The notes beneath the pieces are model-generated. The model saw nothing but the letters and a program-made list of their open reading frames with translations, was not told the origin of the DNA and did no database searches. DNA of 64,000 bases from contig QFZU02000076.1 of the NCBI GenBank assembly GCA_003260025.2, forward strand, positions 33,819-97,818, read 5' to 3'. The stretch is from Microbispora triticiradicis. Lineage in GTDB: Bacteria > Actinomycetota > Actinomycetes > Streptosporangiales > Streptosporangiaceae. Positions 26,090 through 34,232 of this stretch are shown here, in pieces. The position numbers were made by a program, and so were the translations under genes. The stretch's first letter is position 1; the number at the start of each line of letters is the position of its first letter.

Positions 26090-26120
26090 GGGCGGGCTCG
26101 GCACAACGCCGAGCCCGCCC
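26090..26120. terminator. Bidirectional intrinsic terminator
   Basis: GGGCGGGCTCGGC (26090-26102) pairs perfectly over 13 bases with 26108-26120 around an ACAAC loop. It sits between the convergent GH62 pseudogene and the GH15 gene and can serve both. Confidence 0.8.
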
Positions 26121-26162
26121 TAGTCATGTACAGCCCCCAGATCATCCTGCCGCCGGGCGGTG

Positions 26163-27917
26163 TCAGCAGAGCGCGAGGGCCGTGTGGATCAGGTGGAGGT
26201 GGGTGAACGCCTGAGGGAAGTTGCCGAGATGGCGCCCCTGGACGGGGTCGTACTCCTCTGGGAGCAGGCCCACGTCGTTGGTGAGGCCCAGCAACCGCTC
26301 GAACAGGTCCACGGCCTCGTCCTTGCGGCCGACGAGGTCGAGCGCTTCGGCCAGCCAGAAGCTGCAGGCGAGGAAGGCGCCCTCGGCTCCGGGCAGGCCG
26401 TCGATCTCGTTGCCCTCGGAGACCGGATAACGCAGCACGAAGCAGTCGGTCATCAGCTCGCGTTCGATCGCGTCGATCGTGCCGACGACCCGGGGGTCCT
26501 CAGCGGGCAGGAAGCCGACGATCGGGATGAGGAGCAGCGCCGCGTCGAGTTCGCGAGAGCCGTACGACTGGGTGAACGTGCCGCGTCCGGGATCGAAGCC
26601 CCTGTCGCAGACCTCGGCGTGGATCCGGTCCCGCATGGCCCGCCAGCGCCTGAGGGGACCGGTGTGGCCGAGCTCCTCGATCGCCCGGACCTGCCGGTCG
26701 GCCGCCACCCACGCCATGACCTTGGAATGGACGAAGTGCCGTCGCGGGCCGCGGACCTCCCACAGGCCCTCGTCGGGCTGGGTCCAGCAGCGCTCCAGGA
26801 AGTCCATCAACCGGCAGACGATGGTCCAGGCGTAGTCGTGCGGCGGCATCCCCAGCTTGCGGGCCCGGTAGAAGCAGTTGAGGACCTCGCCGTAGACGTC
26901 GAGCTGAAGCTGGCCGGCCGCGCCGTTGCCGATCCGCACCGGCCGGGAGCCCTCGAACCCGGGAAGCCAGTCGAGCGTCTGCTCCGGCAGGCGCCGTTCG
27001 CCCGCCACGCCGTACATGATCTGGAGGTCCTCCGGACGGCCGGCGATGGCGCGGAGCAGCCAGTCGAGCCAGGCGCCGGCCTCGGTGACGTATCCGGACT
27101 CGGTCAGGGCGTCGAGTGTCATCGCGGCGTCGCGCAGCCAGCAGAATCGGTAGTCCCAGTTGCGTACCCCGCCGAGATGCTCGGGCAGTGACGTGGTGGG
27201 AGCCGCCACGACGCCGCCGGTCGGACTGTAGGTGAGCGCCTTGAGCGTGATGAGGGAGCGGATCACGGTGGCGCGGCAGCGGCCCGGGAGCCAGCAGCGG
27301 GAGGCCCACTCCTTCCAGAACCGGCTGGTCTCGACGAACTGCTCGCCGGGGTCGATGATGCCGGGTTCCGGCTGGTGCGAGGGGTGCCACGTGAACACGA
27401 ACGACCGGCGTTGCCCGGCGGCGATCGTGAAGACGCCGGTGTGCCGGCCGCCGCTGCCCTTCAGGTGGACGGGAGTGTCGATCCAGACGGAGTCGGGCCC
27501 GCCGATGGCGTGGAGGCGGCCGCCCAGGCGGCGGGCCCAGGGGACGATGCTGCCGTAGTCGAACCGGATGCTGATCTCCGTGGTCATGCGCACCGTCCCG
27601 GACACGCCCTCCACGATCCGCACCAGGGCGGGGTTGGCGTGCCGGGGAGGCATGAAGTCGATGACCTTGACGGTCCCCGTGGAGGTCTCCCACACGGTCT
27701 CGAGGATCAGCGTGTCGCCGGCGTACGCGCGCCGCGTCGCCATCTCGTGCCCGGCGGGGGCCAGCCGCCAGAACCCGTTGGACTCGTCACCGAGGAGCTT
27801 GGCGAAGCATGCGGGGGAGTCGAACCGGGGAAGGCAGAGCCAGTCGATCGATCCGTCGCGACCGACGAGAGCGGCCGACTGCGTGTCCCCGATGAGGGCG
27901 TAGTCCTCGATCCGCAT
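26163..27917 (-). CDS. GH15-family trehalase/glucoamylase-like hydrolase
   Basis: A cytoplasmic GH15 enzyme of 584 residues from ATG 27917 (MRIEDYALIGDTQSAAL, the usual family N-terminus); a GTG 11 codons upstream has its ribosome-binding site too close. The N-terminal beta-sandwich covers about 1-230. The (alpha/alpha)6 barrel carries RNWDYRFCWLRDA, DEGLWEVRG and, near the end, GLLPEEYDP and GNFPQAFTH. The glutamates of the DEGLWE and PEEYDP motifs are the expected catalytic acid and base. Actinobacterial members act as trehalases or glucoamylases; the sequence does not decide which. No signal peptide was seen. Confidence 0.85.
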   Translation of the reverse strand: MRIEDYALIGDTQSAALVGRDGSIDWLCLPRFDSPACFAKLLGDESNGFWRLAPAGHEMATRRAYAGDTLILETVWETSTGTVKVIDFMPPRHANPALVRIVEGVSGTVRMTTEISIRFDYGSIVPWARRLGGRLHAIGGPDSVWIDTPVHLKGSGGRHTGVFTIAAGQRRSFVFTWHPSHQPEPGIIDPGEQFVETSRFWKEWASRCWLPGRCRATVIRSLITLKALTYSPTGGVVAAPTTSLPEHLGGVRNWDYRFCWLRDAAMTLDALTESGYVTEAGAWLDWLLRAIAGRPEDLQIMYGVAGERRLPEQTLDWLPGFEGSRPVRIGNGAAGQLQLDVYGEVLNCFYRARKLGMPPHDYAWTIVCRLMDFLERCWTQPDEGLWEVRGPRRHFVHSKVMAWVAADRQVRAIEELGHTGPLRRWRAMRDRIHAEVCDRGFDPGRGTFTQSYGSRELDAALLLIPIVGFLPAEDPRVVGTIDAIERELMTDCFVLRYPVSEGNEIDGLPGAEGAFLACSFWLAEALDLVGRKDEAVDLFERLLGLTNDVGLLPEEYDPVQGRHLGNFPQAFTHLHLIHTALALC

Positions 27918-28102
27918 GTGGACCACGCTACTCGCCGGGCGGCGCGTCACCCTCCGGGCGTGTCCTCGTCCTCTTGTGAGGGACCTGTGCCACCGGACGT
28001 CATGTCTTCGTGAACAGTGCGGGTCCGCGGCCTAGTTGCAGGACGATCCCGTCGCGACGTCAACTGACTCATATGGGTGCCGGCCGGCCGGGGAGCACTG
28101 CC

Positions 28103-28477
28103 ATGACCAAGGACATCACCTACCGCAGGATCTACGAGGAGTCCTCACCCGAGGACGGCAGAAGGGTGCTCGTCGACCGCGTCTGGCCTCGGGGGATGCG
28201 CAAGGCGGACGCGCGTCTCGACGAGTGGCTGCGTGACGTCGCCCCCTCCACAGAACTGCGCCGCTGGTACGGACACGAACCCGGCCGCTTCGCCGAGTTC
28301 CGCCGGCGCTACCTCGCCGAGCTGCGCGAGCCCGCACGGCGGCAGGCCGTGGACCATCTGCGGGACATCGCCGGCCACGACAGGCTGACGCTGCTGACCG
28401 CCACCCGCGACGTCGAACACAGCCAGGCCGCCGTGCTCGCCGAGTGGCTGACCAACCCCGGGAGCTCCAGGGCCTGA
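28103..28477 (+). CDS. DUF488 family protein
   Basis: A 124-residue cytoplasmic protein with the DUF488 motifs VLVDRVWPRGMRK, WYGHEPGRFAEFRRRY and LTLLTATRDVEHSQAAVL. Function is not established; the family occurs widely in actinobacteria. ATG 28103 was preferred over an upstream in-frame ATG because it begins the conserved region. It is the last gene before the cluster 2 promoter region. Confidence 0.8.
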   Translation: MTKDITYRRIYEESSPEDGRRVLVDRVWPRGMRKADARLDEWLRDVAPSTELRRWYGHEPGRFAEFRRRYLAELREPARRQAVDHLRDIAGHDRLTLLTATRDVEHSQAAVLAEWLTNPGSSRA

Positions 28478-28542
28478 CGCGATCGCCCGGGAGCACGGCG
28501 TACCGCACCGGTGCCCGTGCCCTGTTAACCGCCACGACGCAA

Positions 28543-28566
28543 AAAATACCATCCGACAGGTATTTT
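28543..28566. promoter_or_regulatory. ARE-like operator A (gamma-butyrolactone receptor type)
   Basis: AAAATACC and GGTATTTT form perfect 8-bp arms around 8 bases. The core ATACC-N8-GGTAT matches six other sites in cluster 2 and resembles autoregulatory elements bound by ArpA/ScbR-type TetR receptors, two of which are encoded at 56954 and 59833. Confidence 0.75.
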
Positions 28567-28593
28567 CACGGCTGAGACGGCATGGCTCCCCGT

Positions 28594-28624
28594 TGTGCAA
28601 GTGAGGATGTCCCCCAGTTACACA
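28594..28624. promoter_or_regulatory. StrR-type operator 1
   Basis: GTGCAAGTG (28595-28603) and CAGTTACAC (28615-28623) lie either side of 11 bases, the same 9-11-9 geometry as StrR/NovG sites (GTTCGACTG-N11-CAGTCGAAC, from memory). The 31-bp stretch is closely similar to 52668-52698, including the GAGGAT...GTCCCC centre. A StrR-family activator is encoded at 51494-52516. Confidence 0.65.
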
Positions 28625-28699
28625 CTTCCGAGGCCAGTGGTGCCTGTCAGGCCAGCGTAGGCCGCCTGTCGCTCCCGGGTGACGCCGTTCGCAAAGTTA

Positions 28700-28719
28700 C
28701 ATACCTACGCGAAGGTATG
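28700..28719. promoter_or_regulatory. ARE-like operator B
   Basis: CATACCT and AGGTATG are perfect 7-bp arms around ACGCGA, again with the ATACC-N8-GGTAT core. It lies about 200 bases upstream of the first KAS gene and may overlap the operon promoter. Confidence 0.75.
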
Positions 28720-28917
28720 CGATAGTGAGCGAGAAACCACCGGTGACTCAGGGCACCAGTGTCAGCTCCCAAGTGGTGAACGACCGCGCACACCGCGCTC
28801 CGTCAGGCACGGCGCGCCCACATCCCCCGGCCAGACGAACCGCCGGCCAGCCCCCGGCGTCCGCCTGCCCGAAAACCCCCGATCACCCCACGGATCCCGA
28901 GCTTTCGAAGGAACCTG

Positions 28918-29976
28918 ATGAAATTCGGAAACAATCTGCGGATCAAGACCGCCACCTCGTGGCTCCCGCCGGGCCACGAGACCGTCGAGGACGCCGTCAC
29001 GGCGGGCAAGCTGGCCGCCTCGGACGTCGAGCGGCTCGGACTCACCCAGCTGCCGGTCTCGGCCCAGTGGTCCGGCCCCGAGATGGCGGTGGCCGCCGCC
29101 CGCGACGCGATCAGCCGGGCGGGCTGGAGCCCGTCCAAGGTGGGCCTCGTGCTGCACACCTGGATCTATCACCAGGGACACGACATGTGGTCGCCACCGC
29201 ACTACGTGGCGAATGAGCTGGGCACTCCCGACGCCCTGTCGTACGCCGTCCAGCAGGGCTGCAACGGCGGCGCGATGGCCCTCCAGGTGGCCGCGATGCA
29301 CCTGGCCGCCGACCCCGGGCTCGGCGCCGCGCTCATCACCACCGGAGACCGATTCCTGCCGCCCGGTTTCGACCGCTGGGCCTGCGACTACGGCTTGGGC
29401 TTCGGTGACGCGGGGTCCGCGGTGCTGCTGCATCACGGCGACGCGGGACCCGACGACTACGCGCTCGTGTCCATGGCCACCGAGACCGCCGCCGAACTCG
29501 AGCTGATGCTCCGGCACGGTGACGACTTCAGCCCCACGCCCTTGTGGCACAACGAGTACATCGACCTGCGCCGTCCGAAGAAGTCCTATATGGCGGTGCA
29601 CGGCAAGGAGAAGTTCACCGAGATCGCCAGCCGGTCGATCCGCAAGGTGATCGTGGACAGCGTGCACGACGCGGGGCTGCGGCTCGACGATCCCCGGATC
29701 AAGTACATCGCGCTGCCGCGGCTCGGAACGGGCCTGCTGGACGGCATCTACATGCCGGTGCTGGACGAGGTGCTGAAGGCCGAGGCGCTGTGGTTCGGCG
29801 CGGTCACCGGCCACATGGGCTGCGGGGACTTCCTCGCGAACCTGGCCGACCTGCGGGACCAGATGCCGCTCGAGCCGGGCGACTTCGCGCTGGTGATCAG
29901 CGGCGGGGCGGCCTGGACCTGGGCCTGCGCCGTCGTGCAGGTGCCGGAGGAGCGGATACCGGAAGGGGACGTCTGA
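28918..29976 (+). CDS. KAS III-like enzyme with altered catalytic residues
   Basis: A 352-residue thiolase-fold protein of the FabH/KAS III superfamily. The nucleophile is present as Cys115 in VQQGCNGGAM. However, where FabH has HQAN this protein reads ALPRLGTG, and where FabH has GNTxAAS it reads TGHMGCGD, so the usual His and Asn for decarboxylative condensation are missing or moved. That pattern suggests a KAS III-like acyltransferase (compare CerJ-type enzymes) or a partner of the second KAS. ATG 28918 follows GAAGGAA. It is the first gene of the plus operon, behind ARE- and StrR-type sites, and its stop overlaps the next ATG. Confidence 0.8.
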   Translation: MKFGNNLRIKTATSWLPPGHETVEDAVTAGKLAASDVERLGLTQLPVSAQWSGPEMAVAAARDAISRAGWSPSKVGLVLHTWIYHQGHDMWSPPHYVANELGTPDALSYAVQQGCNGGAMALQVAAMHLAADPGLGAALITTGDRFLPPGFDRWACDYGLGFGDAGSAVLLHHGDAGPDDYALVSMATETAAELELMLRHGDDFSPTPLWHNEYIDLRRPKKSYMAVHGKEKFTEIASRSIRKVIVDSVHDAGLRLDDPRIKYIALPRLGTGLLDGIYMPVLDEVLKAEALWFGAVTGHMGCGDFLANLADLRDQMPLEPGDFALVISGGAAWTWACAVVQVPEERIPEGDV

Positions 29977-30968
29977 TGGCTCTGGGGCTCCTCGGCCTGG
30001 GCGGTCACGTTCCGCCGGTGGTCGTCGCCAACGCGCAGGTCGCCGAGTGGGCCGGCGTGGACGAGAACTGGATCGTCGAGCGGACCGGCATCCTGGAACG
30101 CAGGTACCGCGAGCCCGGCACCGCCACCTCCGACCTCGCGTTGAACGCCGCCCGTGAGGCGCTGGCCGTACGGCCCGGGGCGGCGGATCGGCTCGGGCTG
30201 ATCATCGTGGGCACCTCGACGCCCGACCAGCCGCAGCCCTCCACCGGAGCGATTCTGCAGGACAAGCTCGGGCTGTCCGGTTTCCCGGCGTTCGACGTCA
30301 ACGCGGTGTGCTCCGGCTTCCTCTACGCACTGGCGGTCGCCGACTCGATGATGTCGGCGCGGCTGTCCGGGCAGGGCGGCGAGTACGCCCTGGTGGTCGG
30401 CGCGGACGTCTACTCCTCGCTGATGGACCCCGCCGACCGGCGCACCGTCAGCCTGTTCGGCGACGGGGCCGGGGCGGTGCTGCTCGGTTCCGTGCCCGAG
30501 GGGTACGGCGTCCTGGACTGGCGCCTGGTCACCCACGGCGAGTACCGCGATCTGGTCGAGGTGACGGCCGGCGGCACCCGCCGGCCGCTGGACGCTCAGG
30601 CCCGGGAGGCGGGGGAGCACCTGTTCCGGATGAAGGGCCGTCCTGTACGCGAGTACGCGATGCGCACCCTTCCCAAGGTGATCGGCGAGGCGCTCGACTC
30701 GGCCGGGCTGCGGCTGGAGGACGTGGACCGCCTCATCCTGCACCAGGCCAACACCCGCATGGTCGAGGAGTGTTACCGCGAGCTGGGCGTCGACCCCTCC
30801 CGGGTACCGCTCACCGCACCGCGGTTCGGCAACACCGCCGCGGCCTCCATCCCGCTCACCCTCCGCACGGAGCACGAACGCCGTCCCTTCCGGCGCGGCG
30901 AGCTCCTGGTGCTGGCCGGTGTGGGCGGCGGCATGACCGCTGGAGCCGTCGTCGTCCGCTGGTACTGA
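29976..30968 (+). CDS. Beta-ketoacyl-ACP synthase III (FabH-like)
   Basis: A 330-residue canonical KAS III. Cys112 in NAVCSGFLYA, His in LILHQANTRM and Asn in RFGNTAAASIP make the complete Cys-His-Asn triad, and the C-terminus has GVGGGMTAGAVVVRW. It would condense an acyl-CoA starter with malonyl-ACP, or transfer acyl groups. The start ATG 29976 overlaps the preceding stop (TGATG), so both KAS proteins are probably made together and may form a pair. No acyl carrier protein gene is visible in the operon. Confidence 0.9.
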   Translation: MALGLLGLGGHVPPVVVANAQVAEWAGVDENWIVERTGILERRYREPGTATSDLALNAAREALAVRPGAADRLGLIIVGTSTPDQPQPSTGAILQDKLGLSGFPAFDVNAVCSGFLYALAVADSMMSARLSGQGGEYALVVGADVYSSLMDPADRRTVSLFGDGAGAVLLGSVPEGYGVLDWRLVTHGEYRDLVEVTAGGTRRPLDAQAREAGEHLFRMKGRPVREYAMRTLPKVIGEALDSAGLRLEDVDRLILHQANTRMVEECYRELGVDPSRVPLTAPRFGNTAAASIPLTLRTEHERRPFRRGELLVLAGVGGGMTAGAVVVRWY

Positions 30969-31021
30969 GCCCGCCGGACCTCCGCCGGAAACCGGGCAAG
31001 CGCTGCGAAAAGGAGAGAGAT

Positions 31022-31909
31022 ATGCCGATGGCGACCGCGGCGGGGCACCGCTGCTACGAGCTGTGGGATCCGATGCCTGACGAGGTGCGGGAGGGCGCCA
31101 GGCGGTTCGCCGCCGTACAGGCGCTCAACGAGCTGGTGGGCGTGCTGCAGTACGTCGAGTGGCTGGACCGCGCCCCCAGCCACACCAGGCGGCAGATGCT
31201 CATGGCCAAGATCCAGGACGAGGTCGGTCACGGGCACGTGGTCGCGCGCGTCGCCGAGGACCTGGGCATGCCGCGCGAGCAGATCCTCCTCGACTACCTG
31301 GAGGGCCGTACGCGGATCCACAACATCTTCCATTACTCCTTCGCGACCTGGGAGGAGGTCGGCCCCGGGCTGCTCCTGACGAACTCGGCCGCGATCACGC
31401 AGTTCCAGTCCCTGGCGAAGGGCGTGTACCTGCCGTACGCCCGGGCGCTGCGCAAGGTCGAGCGCGAGGAGTCCTTCCACTACCAGCACGCCCTGGACCT
31501 GACCCACGAGATCCTGACGCACGGTGACGCCGAGCAGCGCCGCCGGGTGCAGGAGGGGTTCGAGCTGTGGCTGCCGCGAATCCTGGCCTACCTCGGGCCG
31601 CCCGACACCGACACCCTGCACACCAACCGGATGTGGCAGGTCGGCCTCAAGCCGGACGGCAACGACGAGGTACGCCAGGCCTGGCTCAACAAGATCATCC
31701 CGGTGGTCCGGAAGCTCGGTCTGCACGTGGACCCCGCGTTGGTCCGTCAGGCGCCCTCGGGCGAGTGGGAGTTCGAGATGCCCGACTGGGCCCAGGTGAA
31801 GAAGGTCATCGCGAACGGCGGGCCGTCGTCGCAGCGGCGGCTGGACTGGGTGCGCAACGCCCTGGACCGCAACGCGCCGTACCGGCGCGCGCTGCAGGGG
31901 GTGGCGTGA
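31022..31909 (+). CDS. paaA: Phenylacetyl-CoA epoxidase catalytic subunit-like (PaaA)
   Basis: A 295-residue bacterial multicomponent monooxygenase-type diiron protein. The iron motifs are EVGH (Glu67-His70) in AKIQDEVGHGH and EESFHYQH (about 149-156). The start is ATG 31022 after AAAGGAGAGAGAT. PaaA, with PaaC and PaaB, epoxidises the aromatic ring of phenylacetyl-CoA. No other phenylacetate-catabolism genes such as paaK, paaH, paaJ or paaZ are here, so this set more likely oxidises an aromatic-CoA intermediate in a biosynthetic pathway, as known for tropolone-type metabolites. Confidence 0.88.
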   Translation: MPMATAAGHRCYELWDPMPDEVREGARRFAAVQALNELVGVLQYVEWLDRAPSHTRRQMLMAKIQDEVGHGHVVARVAEDLGMPREQILLDYLEGRTRIHNIFHYSFATWEEVGPGLLLTNSAAITQFQSLAKGVYLPYARALRKVEREESFHYQHALDLTHEILTHGDAEQRRRVQEGFELWLPRILAYLGPPDTDTLHTNRMWQVGLKPDGNDEVRQAWLNKIIPVVRKLGLHVDPALVRQAPSGEWEFEMPDWAQVKKVIANGGPSSQRRLDWVRNALDRNAPYRRALQGVA

Positions 31910-33013
31910 ATGCCGCACATCCCGACCGACTCCGACGTCTACGAGGTGTTCGCGCAGAGCGGCCACGGCACGGCTCTCAGCCATGTCGGTTCCATCGTCT
32001 CGCCGCGCCCGGACGCCGCCTGGCACCTGGCCAAGGAGACCTACGGACGCCGCGACGACCTCGTCAAACTCTGGGTGGTCCGCCGCACCGACATGATCGT
32101 CTCCAGCGCCGGCGACCGCGATCTGCTCGCCGCCAAGACCCGGATGCCGTACCGCCAGCCCGGCTTCCCCACCGCACGCCGCCGCGACCGCTCCGCCGCC
32201 CCGCCTGCCGTCGCCGCCCCGCCGGAACGCCGCGACAGCGGTCTGACCGAGCGCCGCGACGACGCACGCGAGCCCAGGCTCACCGACCTGTGGCTGGCGC
32301 TCGCCGACGACCTGTTCGTCCTGGGCAACCGGCTGGGCGAACGCATCGTCGACTACATCGACCTGGAGGAGGCGCTGGCGGTCGGCTCCATCGGGCAGGA
32401 GGCGCTGGCGCACGCCGGGACGATCCTGGTGCTGTGCGGCTTCGACCAGCCTGCTGTGGATGCCCGGTTCTTCGACCGGGCGCAGGCGCAGTGGCAGGTG
32501 TCGCGCGTCGTCGAGCGGCTCACCGACTGGCCGTCCCTGGTGGCCGGTGGCCTCGTGATCGCCGCGGCCGTCGCCGTACTCGCCGAGCGGACCGCGGAGG
32601 CCGAGCCCGGCGCGGAGTGGCTGTCCGCGATCAGCGCCATTCGCGATGAGCAACTGGTCCACCTGGACCACTGGCGGCGGTGGGCGCGGGCGCTGGCCGC
32701 CTGGCCCGAGACCCGGACGGAGTTCGCGCGTGCCTACGCCGAAGTGACCGAGTGCGCCGGCGACATGTTCGGTGCCCGGCCGCAGTCGCAGGGACAGGGA
32801 GTTCCGGCGGCCGCGCCGCCCGCCGGTCCGGCTCTGGCCGTGACACTGCACGAGCGTCTCGCCGTGCTGGTCGGCGACAACGGCGGACCCGGATCGCGCC
32901 TGCCGGACGGCCCGCGGACGCGGACCTGGGGCGTGGGCGGGAGCGCACTGGCCGACTCCCTTTCCCGTGGTCGCGCAATCCGTGACCACTACGCCCCGGG
33001 GGTGTTCAGTTGA
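31910..33013 (+). CDS. PaaB-PaaC fusion protein
   Basis: A 367-residue frame with PaaB at the N-terminus (YEVFAQSGHGTALSHVGSI ... LWVVRRTDMI, residues 1 to about 95), an Arg/Ala/Pro linker (about 85-120), and a PaaC-like four-helix-bundle domain from about 125 (LWLALADDLFVLGNRLGE, IRDEQLVHLDHWRRWA). PaaC is the structural partner of PaaA and PaaB bridges the complex; they are normally separate proteins. It directly abuts paaA and its stop overlaps the TTG start of paaD. I see no sign of a sequencing join. Confidence 0.85.
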   Translation: MPHIPTDSDVYEVFAQSGHGTALSHVGSIVSPRPDAAWHLAKETYGRRDDLVKLWVVRRTDMIVSSAGDRDLLAAKTRMPYRQPGFPTARRRDRSAAPPAVAAPPERRDSGLTERRDDAREPRLTDLWLALADDLFVLGNRLGERIVDYIDLEEALAVGSIGQEALAHAGTILVLCGFDQPAVDARFFDRAQAQWQVSRVVERLTDWPSLVAGGLVIAAAVAVLAERTAEAEPGAEWLSAISAIRDEQLVHLDHWRRWARALAAWPETRTEFARAYAEVTECAGDMFGARPQSQGQGVPAAAPPAGPALAVTLHERLAVLVGDNGGPGSRLPDGPRTRTWGVGGSALADSLSRGRAIRDHYAPGVFS

Positions 33014-33495
33014 ACGCCGACCAGCTCGCCGACGTGGTCGCCGGCGTGAGCGATCCGGAGATCGACGTGGGCCTGCGCGACCTCGGAGTGCTGCGCTCGG
33101 TGTCGCTGACCGACGGCCGGATCCGCGTCCACCTGACCCCCACCCGGCTCAGCTGTCCCGCCGTCGGTGAGATCGCCCGGCGGGTGCGGGCCGCGCTCGC
33201 CGAGGCGGCACCGGGGCACGGGATCGAGGTCGTGTGGGAGCGCGGCGCGTGGCAGCCCGCGGCGGTGACCGCCGCCGGCCGGGACGCGCTGCGCAGGGGC
33301 GGCTATCGCGTGGCGGGCACCGCTCCCAGGTGCCCCTACTGCGACAGCGAGGACGTCGAGCAGGCCGGCCGCTTCGGCGGAGCGGTGTGCAAGGTCCCCT
33401 ACGACTGCCGCGGCTGCGGCTCGACCTTCGATGTGATCGGCACGGCCGGCTGCAACGCCATGCTCCCCACCCCCGTGAGAGGAGGGTCACGATGA
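33010..33495 (+). CDS. paaD: PaaD-like Fe-S assembly protein
   Basis: A 161-residue PaaD homologue. The N-terminal DUF59/MIP18 domain has SDPEIDVGLRDLGVLRSV. The C-terminal zinc ribbon has CPYC near residue 114 and DCRGCGSTF near 138. PaaD is needed for maturation of the epoxidase system. TTG 33010 overlaps the preceding TGA. The reductase PaaE, which PaaD normally helps mature, is absent from this window. Confidence 0.85.
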   Translation: MNADQLADVVAGVSDPEIDVGLRDLGVLRSVSLTDGRIRVHLTPTRLSCPAVGEIARRVRAALAEAAPGHGIEVVWERGAWQPAAVTAAGRDALRRGGYRVAGTAPRCPYCDSEDVEQAGRFGGAVCKVPYDCRGCGSTFDVIGTAGCNAMLPTPVRGGSR

Positions 33496-34232
33496 GACTC
33501 AGCGGAAAGACCGCCGTGATAACCGGGGGCTCCCGGGGCCTCGGCCGGGCGATCGCGGAACGCTACCTGCAGGAGGGGGCGCGGGTGGTCTGCGCCGCCC
33601 GCAACCCCTATGACATCAAGGAGGTCCTCGACCTCGCACCCGGCCGCTGCGCCTACGTCCCCGTGGACGTCACCAGTGACGAGTCGGTCGCCGCGCTGAT
33701 GGACGAGACCGTCGAACGCTTCGGAGGCATCGACATCCTGGTGGCCAACGCCGGCGTGAGCCGGGACGGGCGGGTGGACCGGCTGCCGGTGGCCGACTGG
33801 CAGGACATGGTGACGACCAACCTGACCGGGGTCTTCCTCTGCACCAGGGCCGCCGTCCCCCACCTGGAGCGCAGCGGCGCCGGCCGGATCGTCAACGTCT
33901 CGTCCAGCATGGCGACCCGGGTCGCGATCGGCGCCGCCGGATACTGCGCCACCAAAGCCGCGGTGGAGATGTTCACCAGGGTCAGCGCGATCGAGCTCGC
34001 CCCACGCGGCATCCTCGTCAACTCCCTGGCCCCGGGAATCCTCGACGAGGGGATGGGCCAGCAGCTCACCGGCAACGACCGGATCTGGTCGCGCTACAAG
34101 ACCAGGCTGGCGCTCGGCCGGCCCGGCCACGCCGACGAAGCCGCCGACGCGGCGGTCTTCCTGGCCGGACCCGAGTCCTGCTACGTCAACGGCCACGTGC
34201 TGGAAGTGAACGGAGGCCTGCTGTGGTCATGA
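33492..34232 (+). CDS. SDR-family oxidoreductase (FabG-like)
   Basis: A 246-residue classical SDR: VITGGSRGLGRAIAE cofactor loop, VANAGVSRDG, VNVSSS for the catalytic Ser and YCATK for Tyr-Lys. GGAGGG lies before ATG 33492, which overlaps the paaD stop. It could reduce a beta-keto intermediate from the KAS enzymes or oxidise a ring alcohol formed after epoxidation. Its stop lies within the start region of the crotonase gene, which shows tight coupling. Confidence 0.88.
   Translation: MRLSGKTAVITGGSRGLGRAIAERYLQEGARVVCAARNPYDIKEVLDLAPGRCAYVPVDVTSDESVAALMDETVERFGGIDILVANAGVSRDGRVDRLPVADWQDMVTTNLTGVFLCTRAAVPHLERSGAGRIVNVSSSMATRVAIGAAGYCATKAAVEMFTRVSAIELAPRGILVNSLAPGILDEGMGQQLTGNDRIWSRYKTRLALGRPGHADEAADAAVFLAGPESCYVNGHVLEVNGGLLWS

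Larger units (their letters stand above)
28478..28917. promoter_or_regulatory. Promoter region of the cluster 2 plus-strand operon
   Basis: This 440-base gap contains no convincing gene but is dense in regulatory signals: two ATACC-N8-GGTAT palindromes (28543-28566 and 28700-28719) and one 31-bp StrR-type element (28594-28624), each listed separately. An open frame through its right half has no codon-level support and overlaps the KAS gene, so it is not called. Confidence 0.7.

Noticed and set aside
28725..29216. Open frame covering the cluster 2 promoter and the start of the KAS gene
   Set aside because: It overlaps a well-supported gene in another frame, has no ribosome-binding site or family features, and spans the end of an ARE-like operator region.
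31022..33495. Phenylacetate catabolic operon
   Set aside because: The catabolic partners (paaE, paaK, paaZ, paaJ, paaH) are not present, and the genes lie in an operon of KAS, ligase and P450 genes under cluster-type regulation.
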